Shown piece by piece: positions 33,103-42,667 of a DNA stretch of 64,000 bases; position 1 is the stretch's first letter, and each line of letters starts with the position of its first letter. Under the pieces are notes generated by a model. It was given only the letters and a program-made list of their open reading frames with translations, did no database searches and had not been told where the DNA came from. Where the stretch lies: positions 1-64,000 of the forward strand of contig NZ_LMRG01000031.1 of NCBI RefSeq assembly GCF_001425605.1, given 5' to 3'. The stretch is from Rhizobium sp. Leaf453. GTDB taxonomy: Bacteria; Pseudomonadota; Alphaproteobacteria; Rhizobiales; Rhizobiaceae. The position numbers and the translations under genes were made by a program.

Positions 33103-36100
33103 ATGACAGCACGCCAGCGCATCATTCCGGTCCGGCGCGAGTATAATCGCTGGGTCGCCAACCAGACGCTGGAAGACTATGCGCTGCGCTTCACCGCCAA
33201 GAGCGCCCGGCAATTTTCCTCGCAGCGCATTTCGCAGACGGCCATCGGGGCGATTTCCTTCCTCGCGCTGGAGGCGATCGGCGGGGCGATCACGCTTTCC
33301 TACGGCACGACCAACGCCATCATCGCCATTCTTGCCGCGAGCCTTGTCATGCTCGGCGTCGGTCTGCCGATCAGCCGCTATGCCATCCGCCACGGGGTCG
33401 ATATCGATCTTCTCACCCGTGGCGCCAGCTTCGGCTATATCGGCTCGACGATCACATCGCTGATCTATGCCTCCTTTACCTTCATGCTCTTTGCCATCGA
33501 GGCCTCGATCATGTCGGCGGCGCTGGAGCTCGCGCTCGGCATTCCCGTCTGGATCGGTTACATCATCAGCGCCGTGATGGTCATTCCGCTGGTGACGCAC
33601 GGCGTGCGGCTGATCAGCAAGTTCCAGCTCCTGACACAGCCCTTCTGGATCATCCTCAACATCCTGCCGTTCATCTTCATCGCGCTGGCAGACTGGGGAA
33701 AGTTCAATCTCTGGCTCGCCTTTCCCGGTGCGGCCAAGCCGGCGGGTCAACCCGGTACGCTGGCCCCGTTTTCGCTGATCGAGTTCGGGGCTGCCTCGGC
33801 CGTCATTCTCGCCCTGATGGCGCAGATCGGCGAACAGGTGGATTTCCTGCGGTTCCTGCCGCCGGAAGGTCAGCGCAAGCTGCATCATCGCTTTGCCGTA
33901 TTCCTGGCCGGTGCCGGCTGGGTGATCGTCGGCGCGCCAAAGCTGCTCGCAGGCTCCTTCCTCGTCGTCCTCTGCCTCAGCGCTGGCGTGCCGGTCGAGG
34001 ATGCCGCCGACCCCGCCCACATGTACTTGACCGCCTTCGGCTACATGATCCCCTGGCACAACGCCGCACTTCTGCTGATGGCTGCCTTCGTGGTCGTCTC
34101 GCAATTGAAAATCAACGTGATGAATGCCTATGCCGGGTCGCTCGCGTGGTCCAATTTCTTCTCCCGCCTGACCCACAGTCATCCCGGCCGCGTCGTCTGG
34201 CTGATGTTCAATGTGGCGATCGCGCTGCTGCTGATGGAACTCGGCATCTACAAGCTGCTGGAAGAAACACTCGGCATCTTCTCGATCATCGCCATGTCCT
34301 GGCTCTGCACGATCTCGGCCGATCTCTTCGTCAACAAGCCGCTCGGCCTGGCGCCGCCCAACATCGAATTCAAGCGCGCGCATCTCTACGACATCAACCC
34401 GGTCGGCGTCGGTTCGATGACGATTTCGGCGCTGATCGCGCTGACCGCCCATTTTGGCGCGATGGGCGCCATTGCAGCGTCGCTCGCACCCTATATCGCG
34501 CTGATCACCGCACTCGTCGTCTCGCCGTTGATCGCTTGGGCGACGAAGGGCAAATATTATCTTGCCCGCAAGCCGCGCCAGAGCTGGAAGCTCAAGCCGA
34601 CCGTCACCTGCTCGATCTGCGAACATCCGTTCGAGCCGGAAGACATGGCCTGGTGCCCCGCCTATTCGGCGCCGATCTGTTCGCTGTGCTGCTCGCTCGA
34701 CAGCCGCTGCCACGACATGTGCAAGCCGCATGCGAGCTTCAACGCCCAGACCGCCGTCGTCGCCAAGGCGCTGCTGCCGCAAAAGGTGACGGAAACGCTC
34801 TCTACCCGTCTCGGCCGTTATGGCGTTGCGGTGGTTCTCTCCGTTGCGGGCATCGGGGCGATCCTAGCGATGATTGCCCACCAGACGGGCACGGCATCCC
34901 CGGAAACCGCTGCTGTCATCAACCGTACGATAGGAGTCGTGTTCTTTGTCTTCGCTGTGGTGACCGGTATCGTCTGCTGGTTCTATGTGCTGGCGCATGA
35001 CAGCCGGTTGGTGGCCGAGGAGGAATCCTCGCGGCAAAACACCCTGCTGCTGAAGGAAATCGCCGCCCACAAGAAGACCGACGCGGCGCTTCAATATGCC
35101 AAGGAAACAGCTGAAGCGGCCAACCGTGCCAAGAGCCGCTATGTCGTGGGCCTGAGCCACGAACTGCGCACGCCGCTCAATGCAGTGCTCGGCTACGCGC
35201 AGATTCTCGAGCGCGACGAAACCATCCCCGCCCCACGCCAGTCCGCCATCAAGGTGATCAAGCGCAGCGCCGACCATCTTTCCGGGCTGATCGACGGGCT
35301 GCTCGACATATCGAAGATCGAGGCCGGGCGGCTCCAGGTCTATTCCAACGAGATCAACATCCGGGATTTTCTCGACCAGATCGCAGACATGTTCCGCCCG
35401 CAGGCGCAGGCCAAGGGGCTGGTGTTCGGGCACGATCGGGCCAGCGCCCTGCCACAATATGTCCGCACCGACGAGAAGCGGCTGCGGCAGATCCTCGTCA
35501 ATCTCCTCTCCAACGCCGTCAAGTTTACCGATTCAGGCACCATTCGCTTCGATGTTACCTATCGCAGCCAGGTCGCGACCTTCACCATATCCGACACAGG
35601 ACGCGGCATTTCCGAAACGGACCTGCCGCGCATCTTCGAGCCCTTCCAGCGTGGCGAAGCGGAGCATATCCGGCCAATGCCGGGGCTCGGGCTCGGACTG
35701 ACCATCACACGGCTGCTCACCCAGACGCTTGGCGGCGATATCGTCGTCGAGAGCGAGCGCGATACCGGCTCCACCTTCAAGGTGCGCCTGATGCTGTCGG
35801 CGATCGATCGGTCGACGGCCACCCTGCCCTCGATCCGCAAGATCGTCGGTTATGCGGGAGTGCGGCGCACCATCGTCGTTGTCGACGACAATGAGGATCA
35901 TCGCGACCTGATGCGCGAAGTGCTGATGCCGCTCGATTTCGTCGTCCTGACGGCCGCCGGCGGTCCGGAATGCCTGACGTTGATCGAGGGGATTCAGCCT
36001 GATTTGTTCCTGATCGACATCTCCATGCCAGGCATGAACGGATGGCAGCTGGTGACGCGGCTACGCGACGACTACGCGCAGACGGCGCCGATCATCATGC

Positions 36101-36495
36101 TGTCGGCTAATATCGGCGACGGGACGGCGGCCGATACGCACACGGGCCACAACGACACGCTCGCCAAACCGTTCGATATAAGGCAATTACAGGACAAGCT
36201 GGCCGTCCATCTGACGCTGGAATGGACCTATAGCGATACGGTGCCGCCGCCGGCCACGCGAAAGGCCAACGGCGCGGTGAAGACCCCGGGCGTCACCCAT
36301 GTCGAGGAACTCATCCGGCTCGGCGAAATCGGCTATGTCCGCGGCATCGAGGCCAAGCTTGCGGATCTCGCCCGCATCGAGGAAAACCAGCCGTTCACCG
36401 ATGCCGTCCGCACCTATGTGCAGGCTTTCGACCTTGCCGGTTATGCCGACTTCCTGCACAACATCAACAAACAGGGGAGACCGGCTGGTGAATGA
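33103..36495 (+). CDS. Hybrid histidine kinase with an NCS1 permease-like sensor domain
   Basis: 1,130 residues. Residues about 1-490 form a complete 12-helix NCS1 transporter-like domain (family of cytosine, uracil, allantoin and hydantoin permeases), opening RIIPVRREYNRWVANQTLED. Next comes a cysteine cluster (503-540: C503, C506, C518, C526, C529, C530, C536, C540), two membrane helices (about 572-632), a short coil, HisKA with H686 (GLSHELRTPLN), HATPase_c (N804; GLGLGLTI) and a C-terminal receiver with D972 and K1022. About 105 residues follow the receiver without a recognised domain. The transporter-kinase layout parallels CbrA, which uses a sodium-solute symporter domain instead. The start at 33103 is the first Met before the conserved core; earlier starts are possible. 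Ligand unknown: ureide, hydantoin, nucleobase or urea from context. Confidence 0.85.
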   Translation: MTARQRIIPVRREYNRWVANQTLEDYALRFTAKSARQFSSQRISQTAIGAISFLALEAIGGAITLSYGTTNAIIAILAASLVMLGVGLPISRYAIRHGVDIDLLTRGASFGYIGSTITSLIYASFTFMLFAIEASIMSAALELALGIPVWIGYIISAVMVIPLVTHGVRLISKFQLLTQPFWIILNILPFIFIALADWGKFNLWLAFPGAAKPAGQPGTLAPFSLIEFGAASAVILALMAQIGEQVDFLRFLPPEGQRKLHHRFAVFLAGAGWVIVGAPKLLAGSFLVVLCLSAGVPVEDAADPAHMYLTAFGYMIPWHNAALLLMAAFVVVSQLKINVMNAYAGSLAWSNFFSRLTHSHPGRVVWLMFNVAIALLLMELGIYKLLEETLGIFSIIAMSWLCTISADLFVNKPLGLAPPNIEFKRAHLYDINPVGVGSMTISALIALTAHFGAMGAIAASLAPYIALITALVVSPLIAWATKGKYYLARKPRQSWKLKPTVTCSICEHPFEPEDMAWCPAYSAPICSLCCSLDSRCHDMCKPHASFNAQTAVVAKALLPQKVTETLSTRLGRYGVAVVLSVAGIGAILAMIAHQTGTASPETAAVINRTIGVVFFVFAVVTGIVCWFYVLAHDSRLVAEEESSRQNTLLLKEIAAHKKTDAALQYAKETAEAANRAKSRYVVGLSHELRTPLNAVLGYAQILERDETIPAPRQSAIKVIKRSADHLSGLIDGLLDISKIEAGRLQVYSNEINIRDFLDQIADMFRPQAQAKGLVFGHDRASALPQYVRTDEKRLRQILVNLLSNAVKFTDSGTIRFDVTYRSQVATFTISDTGRGISETDLPRIFEPFQRGEAEHIRPMPGLGLGLTITRLLTQTLGGDIVVESERDTGSTFKVRLMLSAIDRSTATLPSIRKIVGYAGVRRTIVVVDDNEDHRDLMREVLMPLDFVVLTAAGGPECLTLIEGIQPDLFLIDISMPGMNGWQLVTRLRDDYAQTAPIIMLSANIGDGTAADTHTGHNDTLAKPFDIRQLQDKLAVHLTLEWTYSDTVPPPATRKANGAVKTPGVTHVEELIRLGEIGYVRGIEAKLADLARIEENQPFTDAVRTYVQAFDLAGYADFLHNINKQGRPAGE

Positions 36496-37411
36496 AATCG
36501 TGCATCCACGCGACATCGTGCTTATCGTGGATGACAGTCCCGAAACGCTGGGGTTCCTCACCGACGCGCTCGAGCAATCCGGCTTTTCCGTTCTCATCGC
36601 CACATCCGGCAATGCCGCGATCAAGGTTGTCGATCGCATTACACCCGATGTCATTCTGATGGATGCGGTGATGCCCGGCATGGACGGGTTCGACACCTGC
36701 CGGACGCTAAAGACCAATCCCGGCGTGGCGCAAGTTCCGGTGATTTTCATGACCGGGCTGACCGAAACCGAGCATATCGTCCACGCGCTCGAATCCGGTG
36801 GTGTCGATTATCTTTCCAAGCCCATCAACATCGACGAGTTGCGCGCCCGGATCCGCGTTCACCTTGCCAATGCCCGCTCCGCCCAGAGCGCCCGCGTGGC
36901 GCTGGATGCGGCCGGCCGACATCTGCTGGCCGTCCGCAGCACCGGCCATGTCCAGTGGTCGACCCCACAGGCCACCCGGCTTGTGAATGCCGCGACCGGT
37001 CGTGACGACGGGCTGGATACGCTGGCGGCGCCGATCCGCCAGTGGCTGCAGGAGCGCGAAAAACACGGCGTAGCCAAGGATGGCCCGTTGATGATCCACC
37101 AGAACGGCGTGCCCGTGTTGCAACTCGCCTATCTCGGTGCGATCGGCGGCGACGAGTTCCTATTTCGCCTGACCGGCGTCAGCCAGACCAGCGACGACGA
37201 GATTTTACGACAGAGTTTCTCGCTGACTGTGCGGGAGGCACAGGTGCTGCTCTGGATCGCCAAGGGGAAATCGAACCGCGATATCGGCGAGATCCTCGGA
37301 CTGAGCGCTCGCACGGTCAACAAGCATCTGGAGCAGATCTATGTGAAGCTCGGCGTGGAAAACCGGGCATCGGCCGCCGTCAAGGCGGCCAATGTGCTGC
37401 ATCAGGAATGA
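36488..37411 (+). CDS. LuxR-family response regulator
   Basis: 307 residues. An N-terminal receiver has D15-D16, phospho-acceptor D59 (ILMDAVMPG), T89 and K111. A roughly 100-residue PAS-like middle region is not assigned. The C-terminal LuxR helix-turn-helix (about 240-305) contains LTVREAQVLLWIAKGKSNRDIGEILG. GTG 36488 overlaps the kinase stop and has agggga upstream, so the pair is co-translated and is surely a cognate system. It likely binds DNA near urtA and its own promoter (inferred). Its gene abuts the convergent dehydrogenase gene with no spacer. Confidence 0.9.
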   Translation: MNEIVHPRDIVLIVDDSPETLGFLTDALEQSGFSVLIATSGNAAIKVVDRITPDVILMDAVMPGMDGFDTCRTLKTNPGVAQVPVIFMTGLTETEHIVHALESGGVDYLSKPINIDELRARIRVHLANARSAQSARVALDAAGRHLLAVRSTGHVQWSTPQATRLVNAATGRDDGLDTLAAPIRQWLQEREKHGVAKDGPLMIHQNGVPVLQLAYLGAIGGDEFLFRLTGVSQTSDDEILRQSFSLTVREAQVLLWIAKGKSNRDIGEILGLSARTVNKHLEQIYVKLGVENRASAAVKAANVLHQE

Positions 37412-38386
37412 TCAGGCGACCCGGTCCGGCGGCTCGTGGCCTTCGAAGAAGGCGGTGATGTTGTCCACCACCTTCATGCCCATGGCCGTGCGTGTCTCTT
37501 CCGTCGCGCTGCCGAGATGCGGCAGGAGCACGACGTTTTCCAGGGCACGCAGGCGCCCGGGAACGGCCGGCTCCGCCTCGAAAACATCCAGCCCTGCACC
37601 GCGAATGGTACCGGCTTCCAGAGCCTCGACCAGCGCCGCTTCATCGACGACATCACCGCGGGCGGTGTTGATCAGGTAAGCGCCGGGCTTCATCGCCTTG
37701 AGTCGGCGGGCGTCGATCAGATGCCGGTTTTCACCGCCACCGGGGCAATGCAGCGAGACGAAATCGGAGGCCGCCAAGACCTCGTCGACCGTTTCCAACT
37801 GACGTGCGCCGAACCGGGCGGCTTCAGCCGGATCGACCTTCGAGCGATTGTAAAAGACGACATCCATGTCGAAGCCGAAATGGCAGCGTTTCGCCATCGC
37901 CTTGCCGATGCGCCCGAAACCGATGATGCCCAGCGTCTTGCCGGTGACCTTGGTTCCGATCATGTGCGTCGGCCGCCAACCGGTCCATTCGCCTGCACGA
38001 ACCTGCCGTTCGCCCTCGCCTGCCCGCCGCGCGACGGACAGAAGCAGCGACATGGCGATATCGGCGGTGCAATCCGTCAGAACGCCCGGCGTGTTGGTGA
38101 CGACAACACCATTCGCCTTGGCCGCCGCCACGTCGATATGATTGTAACCGACACCAAAATTCCCGAGGATTTTCGTCCGTATGCCGCCGCCTTCGAACAG
38201 GCTGGACGGCAGGCGATCGGAGACGGTCGGCAGGACGGCGTCGAAGTTGCGCAGGGCCTCGGCAAGAGCCGTGGCGTCGAGGGGAACGTCCGGCTCGTTG
38301 AACACCGCGTCAAAGCGCTCTGCAAGAACCTGTTCGACGGCACCGGGCCAGCGGCGGGTCACGAGGATACGTTGCTTCTCTGCCAT
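37412..38386 (-). CDS. D-2-hydroxyacid dehydrogenase (glyoxylate/hydroxypyruvate reductase type)
   Basis: 324 residues. The NAD(P)-binding Rossmann motif is GIIGFGRIGKAMA, with the catalytic Arg in NTARGDVVDE, Glu in GLDVFEAEP and His in LLPHLGSATEE. FGVGYNHIDVAAAKANGV is the typical N-domain. It reduces glyoxylate or hydroxypyruvate, or oxidises D-glycerate. Glyoxylate arises from ureide and glycine metabolism, which would fit this neighbourhood, but that is speculation. Confidence 0.88.
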   Translation of the reverse strand: MAEKQRILVTRRWPGAVEQVLAERFDAVFNEPDVPLDATALAEALRNFDAVLPTVSDRLPSSLFEGGGIRTKILGNFGVGYNHIDVAAAKANGVVVTNTPGVLTDCTADIAMSLLLSVARRAGEGERQVRAGEWTGWRPTHMIGTKVTGKTLGIIGFGRIGKAMAKRCHFGFDMDVVFYNRSKVDPAEAARFGARQLETVDEVLAASDFVSLHCPGGGENRHLIDARRLKAMKPGAYLINTARGDVVDEAALVEALEAGTIRGAGLDVFEAEPAVPGRLRALENVVLLPHLGSATEETRTAMGMKVVDNITAFFEGHEPPDRVA

Positions 38387-38428
38387 CGGGTCTCTCCTGA
38401 ATCAATTCAGCCTTGAGACCTAACACAG

Positions 38429-38454
38429 GAACGGCCGCCAAACAGCGGCCGTTC
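38429..38454 (-). terminator. Hairpin after the alpha/beta hydrolase gene
   Basis: The arms gaacggccgc (38429-38438) and gcggccgttc (38445-38454) form a perfect 10-bp stem. No T-tract is visible on the minus strand, so the terminator function is moderate. Confidence 0.5.
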
Positions 38455-38488
38455 GGTTTAAAGAGCTATGCCATTTCAAAACGTTCGA

Positions 38489-39481
38489 TCAGCTCTTCAG
38501 GAAGGCGAGCATGTCCTCGTTCAGTTGCTGCTTGTGCGTATCGGTGATCCCATGCGGGCCACCGGCATAGACCTTCAGCGTGGCATGCGGCACGAGCTTC
38601 TTCGAGGCGCGGGCGGCGGCATCGATCGGCACGATCTGGTCGTCGTCGCCATGGACGATCAGCGTCGGCACATCGAACTTTTTCAGGTCTTCCGTGAAAT
38701 CGGTTTCCGAGAATGCCTTGATCGAGTCGTAGGTGTTCTTGTGACCGCCCATCATGCCCTGCAGCCAGAAACTGTCGATCATGCCATGCGAGGCCTTGGC
38801 GCCCGGACGATTGAAGCCGAAGAACGGACCTGAGGCGATATCCTTATAGAGCTGCGAGCGATCGGCGATCGAAGCGGCACGGATGCCATCGAAGACTTCG
38901 ATCGGCAGACCACCGGGATTGGCTTCGGTCTTCAGCATCAGCGGCGGCACAGCGGAGATCAGGCCAGCCTTGGCGACACGGCTGGTGCCATGACGGCCGA
39001 TATAACGGCTGATTTCACCGCCACCGGTGGAGAAGCCGAACAGCGACACGTTCTTCAGGTCAAGAACTTCGATCAGGTCCGCCAGATCGTCGGCATAGTG
39101 ATCCATGTCGTTGCCGTCCCAAGGCTGCGACGAGCGGCCATGGCCACGGCGGTCATGGGTGATGACACGGAAGCCGTTGCTGGCGAGGTGCAGGGCCTGC
39201 GCTTCCCAGCTGTCCGACGACAGTGGCCAGCCGTGGCTGAGGATGACAACCGGACCGTCCTTAGGACCCCAGTCCTTGTAATAGATTTCGACGCCATCGC
39301 GGGTGATGATGGTGTTGACGCTGCGCTGCGCGGGAGCGGCGCCGGAGGATGCGGTCTGTTCCTGCGCGGTGGCGGGAGACGCGGTCAGGGCGGCCGAGGC
39401 GGCTGCGACCCCTGCTCCGCCGATGCCGGCGAGCAGAACATTGCGACGGGAAACACTGTGGTTGTTGACGCTATTGGACAT
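38489..39481 (-). CDS. Tat-exported alpha/beta hydrolase, chloroperoxidase-like
   Basis: 330 residues. The N-terminus carries a twin-arginine signal ([15 protein letters not shown], cleavage near PATAQ). The hydrolase domain has [11 protein letters not shown], nucleophile Ser in GFSTGGGE, Asp in HGDDDQIVP and His in [10 protein letters not shown], closest to non-haem haloperoxidases and related esterases. ATG 39481 follows aaggagaa. It is divergent from an OhrR-type regulator, with three shared operator-like sites, so it is likely induced by organic peroxides or similar oxidants. Confidence 0.85.
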   Translation of the reverse strand: MSNSVNNHSVSRRNVLLAGIGGAGVAAASAALTASPATAQEQTASSGAAPAQRSVNTIITRDGVEIYYKDWGPKDGPVVILSHGWPLSSDSWEAQALHLASNGFRVITHDRRGHGRSSQPWDGNDMDHYADDLADLIEVLDLKNVSLFGFSTGGGEISRYIGRHGTSRVAKAGLISAVPPLMLKTEANPGGLPIEVFDGIRAASIADRSQLYKDIASGPFFGFNRPGAKASHGMIDSFWLQGMMGGHKNTYDSIKAFSETDFTEDLKKFDVPTLIVHGDDDQIVPIDAAARASKKLVPHATLKVYAGGPHGITDTHKQQLNEDMLAFLKS

Positions 39482-39534
39482 GACGTTCTCCTTCATTGTG
39501 GCGATGCCGGATGACATTCAAATTTGATATCTAT

Positions 39535-39675
39535 CGATTTAATCGTACGCGATATTAATTCTCGTGGTCGGACCGAACAATGGTTTCGTTCGACGAATTA
39601 AAATCGCTTACGATTAAATCGCGATCGATATTTAGGCGGAAAAATTCGCGCCGTCAATACCTTGCGATTAAATCG
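39535..39675. promoter_or_regulatory. Three copies of an operator-like palindrome
   Basis: CGATTTAATCG at 39535-39545 and its exact reverse complement CGATTAAATCG at 39611-39621 and 39665-39675. Each is a near-perfect dyad, and two of the flanks extend the match (AATCGCG). They occupy the divergent region between the alpha/beta hydrolase and the MarR/OhrR gene, where autoregulation and hydrolase control are expected. Confidence 0.65.
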
Positions 39676-39714
39676 CGAGCGATTTATTTTATGGCTATAA
39701 CAAGGAGACATTCC

Positions 39715-40167
39715 ATGGCACGCACATCGGATCAGAACGACGACGGGGTGAAGCTCGACGATTTTCTCTGCTTCGCCATCTACTCGGCCAACCATGCCCT
39801 CAATCGCGTCTATAAGCCGCTTCTGGATGCAATCGGGCTCACCTACACACAGTACATCGCGATGGTCTCGCTTTGGGAGCAGGACGATCAAACGGTGGGG
39901 AGCCTGGGAGAGAAGCTTTTTCTGGAATCGAGCACACTGACGCCGGTTCTAAAGCGGCTGGAAACGCTGGATCTTGTCAAGCGAACCCGCGACAAGGCGG
40001 ATGAGCGTGTCGTGCGTGTGAAACTGACATCGAGCGGACGCGCGCTGCAGGAAAGGGCGAAATCGATCCCGCCCTGCATTCTCGAAGCCAGTGGTCTCGA
40101 GATGAGCGAGTTGACCGCCTTGAAAACGGAAATCGCGACACTCAGGTCATCGCTGCTCAAGGCATAG
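39715..40167 (+). CDS. ohrR: MarR-family organic-peroxide sensor (OhrR-like)
   Basis: 150 residues with a winged helix (about 60-105, VGSLGEKLFLESSTLTPVLKRLE). C19 (DFLCFAIYSANHA) matches the reactive cysteine of OhrR and C121 (PPCILEA) the resolving one, so it is of the two-Cys type. ATG 39715 follows aaggag. In related bacteria OhrR represses ohr; here the adjacent divergent gene is instead an exported hydrolase, and ohr itself is not in the window. Confidence 0.85.
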   Translation: MARTSDQNDDGVKLDDFLCFAIYSANHALNRVYKPLLDAIGLTYTQYIAMVSLWEQDDQTVGSLGEKLFLESSTLTPVLKRLETLDLVKRTRDKADERVVRVKLTSSGRALQERAKSIPPCILEASGLEMSELTALKTEIATLRSSLLKA

Positions 40168-40198
40168 TCAAGCCTCATCGACAGAGCCCGCAATGCAA

Positions 40199-40223
40199 AA
40201 AGGCCCGGCAATGCCGGGCCTTT
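40199..40223. terminator. Bidirectional terminator between ohrR and braC
   Basis: The arms aaaggcccggc (40199-40209) and gccgggccttt (40213-40223) form an 11-bp stem with a tight AAT loop and short A/T flanks. It serves convergent genes. Confidence 0.85.
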
Positions 40224-40257
40224 CGTGGTCTTGAGACCAATTCCGTTTCCGAAACGA

Positions 40258-41376
40258 CTATTCGTTCTGGAAGTAGGTGTACTTGCCGTCGTCACCCTTC
40301 TTCCAGGTGTACATGACGTAGTCCGGACGGGTGATGTCGCCCTTGTCGTCATAGCCGAAGTCGCCGATAACGGTCTTGAACGGACCTTTGCCCTTGATGT
40401 TCTCGGCAACAGCCTGCGGATCGTTACCGCCGGCAGCCTTTGCACCTTCAGCAACGATCTGAAGGGCGGCATAGGAGTACAGCGTGTAGGCTTCCGGTTC
40501 GAAGCCGGCAGCGCGGAACTTCTCGACGAGGTCCTTTGCAGCCGGGTTCTTGCGCGGATCCGGAGCAAACGTCATCAGCGTGCCGTCAACGGCGTCGCCA
40601 GCGATCGAAGCCAGTTCGTTCGAAACGATACCGTCGCCGGACATGAAGGTTGCCTTCAGGCCCTGGTCGGCAGCCTGACGCTCGATCAGACCGAATTCGG
40701 TGTGCAGACCGCCGTAGTAAACCACGGAAACGCCGGCTTCCTTCATCTTGGCGATCAGGGCCGAGAAGTCCTTGTCGCCAGCGGTGATGCCTTCGTAAAC
40801 GGCTTCGGTTACACCGGCTTCGTTCATGGCAGCCTTGGTCAGGTCAGCGAGGCCCTGGCCGTAAGGCGTCTTGTCGTGAACGACAGCAACCTTGGCGTCC
40901 TTGAAGTTTGCAGCGATGTAGGCACCGGCAACGGCGCCCTGCTGGTCGTCACGGCCGCAGGTACGGAACGTGTTCCACAGACCGCGCTCGGTGAAGGTCG
41001 GGTTGGTCGAAGCAGGCGTGATCTGCATGATGCCGTTTTCGGCGTAGACTTCCGAAGCCGGGATCGAAACGCCGGAGTTGAAGTGGCCGATAACGAACTT
41101 GACGCCGTCAGCAACGAACTTGTTGGCAACCGAAACGCCCTGCTTCGGGTCGGACACGTCGTCGCCGAGCACGATCTTGATCTGCTCGCCATTGATACCG
41201 CCGGCAGCATTGATGTCAGCCGCGGCCTGCTCAGCACCCTTCTGGAGCTGCGCGCCGAAAGCTGCGTTCGGGCCTGTCAGCGGGCCAGCAACACCAACCA
41301 GCAGGTCAGCCCATGCATTGCCGCTGAAGGCGACCATTGCAGTCAGCGCAACAGCTGACAAAAGTGACTTTTTCAT
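40258..41376 (-). CDS. braC: Branched-chain amino acid binding protein (LivK/BraC-like)
   Basis: 372 residues, with signal peptide [23 protein letters not shown]. The mature type I periplasmic-binding fold begins [22 protein letters not shown] and has a [15 protein letters not shown] ligand loop. It captures Leu/Ile/Val (and in rhizobia often other amino acids) for the LivHMGF permease encoded upstream on the same strand. It lies downstream of the DUF6867 gene with a 117-base gap, so it may have its own promoter. Confidence 0.92.
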   Translation of the reverse strand: MKKSLLSAVALTAMVAFSGNAWADLLVGVAGPLTGPNAAFGAQLQKGAEQAAADINAAGGINGEQIKIVLGDDVSDPKQGVSVANKFVADGVKFVIGHFNSGVSIPASEVYAENGIMQITPASTNPTFTERGLWNTFRTCGRDDQQGAVAGAYIAANFKDAKVAVVHDKTPYGQGLADLTKAAMNEAGVTEAVYEGITAGDKDFSALIAKMKEAGVSVVYYGGLHTEFGLIERQAADQGLKATFMSGDGIVSNELASIAGDAVDGTLMTFAPDPRKNPAAKDLVEKFRAAGFEPEAYTLYSYAALQIVAEGAKAAGGNDPQAVAENIKGKGPFKTVIGDFGYDDKGDITRPDYVMYTWKKGDDGKYTYFQNE

Positions 41377-41493
41377 CTTGTTACTCCCAAAAAATTGAGC
41401 GGGTGTTTTTTAACCGGTCACGATACCCGCAATAATCGCCCCGGTGTTCTTATATCCGCGTCAGCGTAAACGGCTGCCGCGGGGTTCCCTCGG

Positions 41494-41838
41494 TTATTTG
41501 GCTTTCCAGGAGAAGGGCGAAGCCTTCTCGTAAAGCCAGTAGTATTTTTCCGTCATCTGCTTCGTCCGGTAGAAGCGATAACCGGCCGTAGCAAACAACA
41601 AAAGAATGATCGTGTCCACGACATAGTACTGGATCGTCAGCATCGAGCCTGCGAAAAGTGCGTGGTGGATGAAGCGGATAGCGCCACCCAGAAGCAGCGT
41701 GTAAATCACCAGCGTCGAATAGCTGCCCCAGCCATCCGCACAGCTCTTGCCCGTGCGCCAGGCCGTCCAGCCGCCGATGATGACGGTCACCAGCATAAAC
41801 TGCCAGATGGTTGGTTCTTCATAGAGAATGCCGTGCAT
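41494..41838 (-). CDS. DUF6867 membrane protein of the liv/bra operon
   Basis: 114 residues with three to four short hydrophobic segments and the aromatic C-terminus KYYWLYEKASPFSWKAK. Proteins of this type commonly sit between livF and the binding-protein gene in Rhizobiales. Function is unknown; an accessory role in the importer is suggested by synteny only. Confidence 0.65.
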   Translation of the reverse strand: MHGILYEEPTIWQFMLVTVIIGGWTAWRTGKSCADGWGSYSTLVIYTLLLGGAIRFIHHALFAGSMLTIQYYVVDTIILLLFATAGYRFYRTKQMTEKYYWLYEKASPFSWKAK

Positions 41839-41938
41839 CCCTTGCTCCCTTCAAAGCGCTGGCGGCGTGAAACGTCCCTGCCCTGCGCCTCAATTCCCAA
41901 ACTCTGCCCGTCGCCGGAAAGCCGGCGACGGTGCGGGA

Positions 41939-42667
41939 TCAATGATGGCCACCTTCGAGATAAGCGGCGCGAACTTCCGGATTGGCAAGCAGTTCCTTGC
42001 CGGTACCGCTCATCGTCACCTTGCCGTTGACCATGACATAGCCACGGTGCGACAGCTTGAGGGCGGCAAAGGCGTTCTGCTCGACGAGGAACACCGTCAG
42101 GCCTTCCGTTTCGTTCAGCTTCTTGATCGCCGCAAAGATGCCCTTGACTATCAGCGGAGCCAGACCGAGCGACGGCTCATCCAGCAACAGAAGCTTCGGA
42201 CGCGCCATCAGCGCGCGGCCGATGGAAAGCATCTGCTGCTCACCGCCAGAAAGCGTGCCGCCCCGCTGCGACTGACGCTCCTTGAGGCGCGGGAAGAGCG
42301 TGAAGATCTTTTCGACATCCTCGTTGAAATATTTCAGATTGTCGAGGCTGGCGCCCATCTGAAGATTCTCGAACACCGTCATGCGCGGGAAGATGCGACG
42401 GCCTTCCGGCGACTGGGCGATGCGAAGCCGCGCGATCTCATGCGTCGGCATGCGGGTAATGTCCTGACCCTCGAAAGTAACCGAGCCGGTGCGCGCCTGC
42501 GGACTGCCGCAGATCGTCATCATCAGCGTTGATTTGCCGGCGCCGTTGGCACCGATCATGCAGACGATCTCGCCCTTCTTGACCTCGACATCAACGCCAG
42601 CCAGGGCGCGAATATTTCCGTAGTACGTCTCGACAGCTTTTACATGCAGGAGGTTGTCGCTCATCAA
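41939..42667 (-). CDS. livF: Branched-chain amino acid ABC importer ATPase LivF
   Basis: 242 residues. Walker A is GANGAGKSTLMMTI, signature LSGGEQQMLSIGRAL, Walker B LLLLDEPSLGLAP. It works with LivG as ATPase pair. It overlaps the livG stop by four bases. Confidence 0.95.
   Translation of the reverse strand: MMSDNLLHVKAVETYYGNIRALAGVDVEVKKGEIVCMIGANGAGKSTLMMTICGSPQARTGSVTFEGQDITRMPTHEIARLRIAQSPEGRRIFPRMTVFENLQMGASLDNLKYFNEDVEKIFTLFPRLKERQSQRGGTLSGGEQQMLSIGRALMARPKLLLLDEPSLGLAPLIVKGIFAAIKKLNETEGLTVFLVEQNAFAALKLSHRGYVMVNGKVTMSGTGKELLANPEVRAAYLEGGHH

Noticed and set aside
33016..34782. 588-codon minus-strand frame opposite the NCS1-kinase gene
   Set aside because: Antisense shadow rich in Arg/Asp/His; the plus-strand product has clear transporter and kinase motifs.
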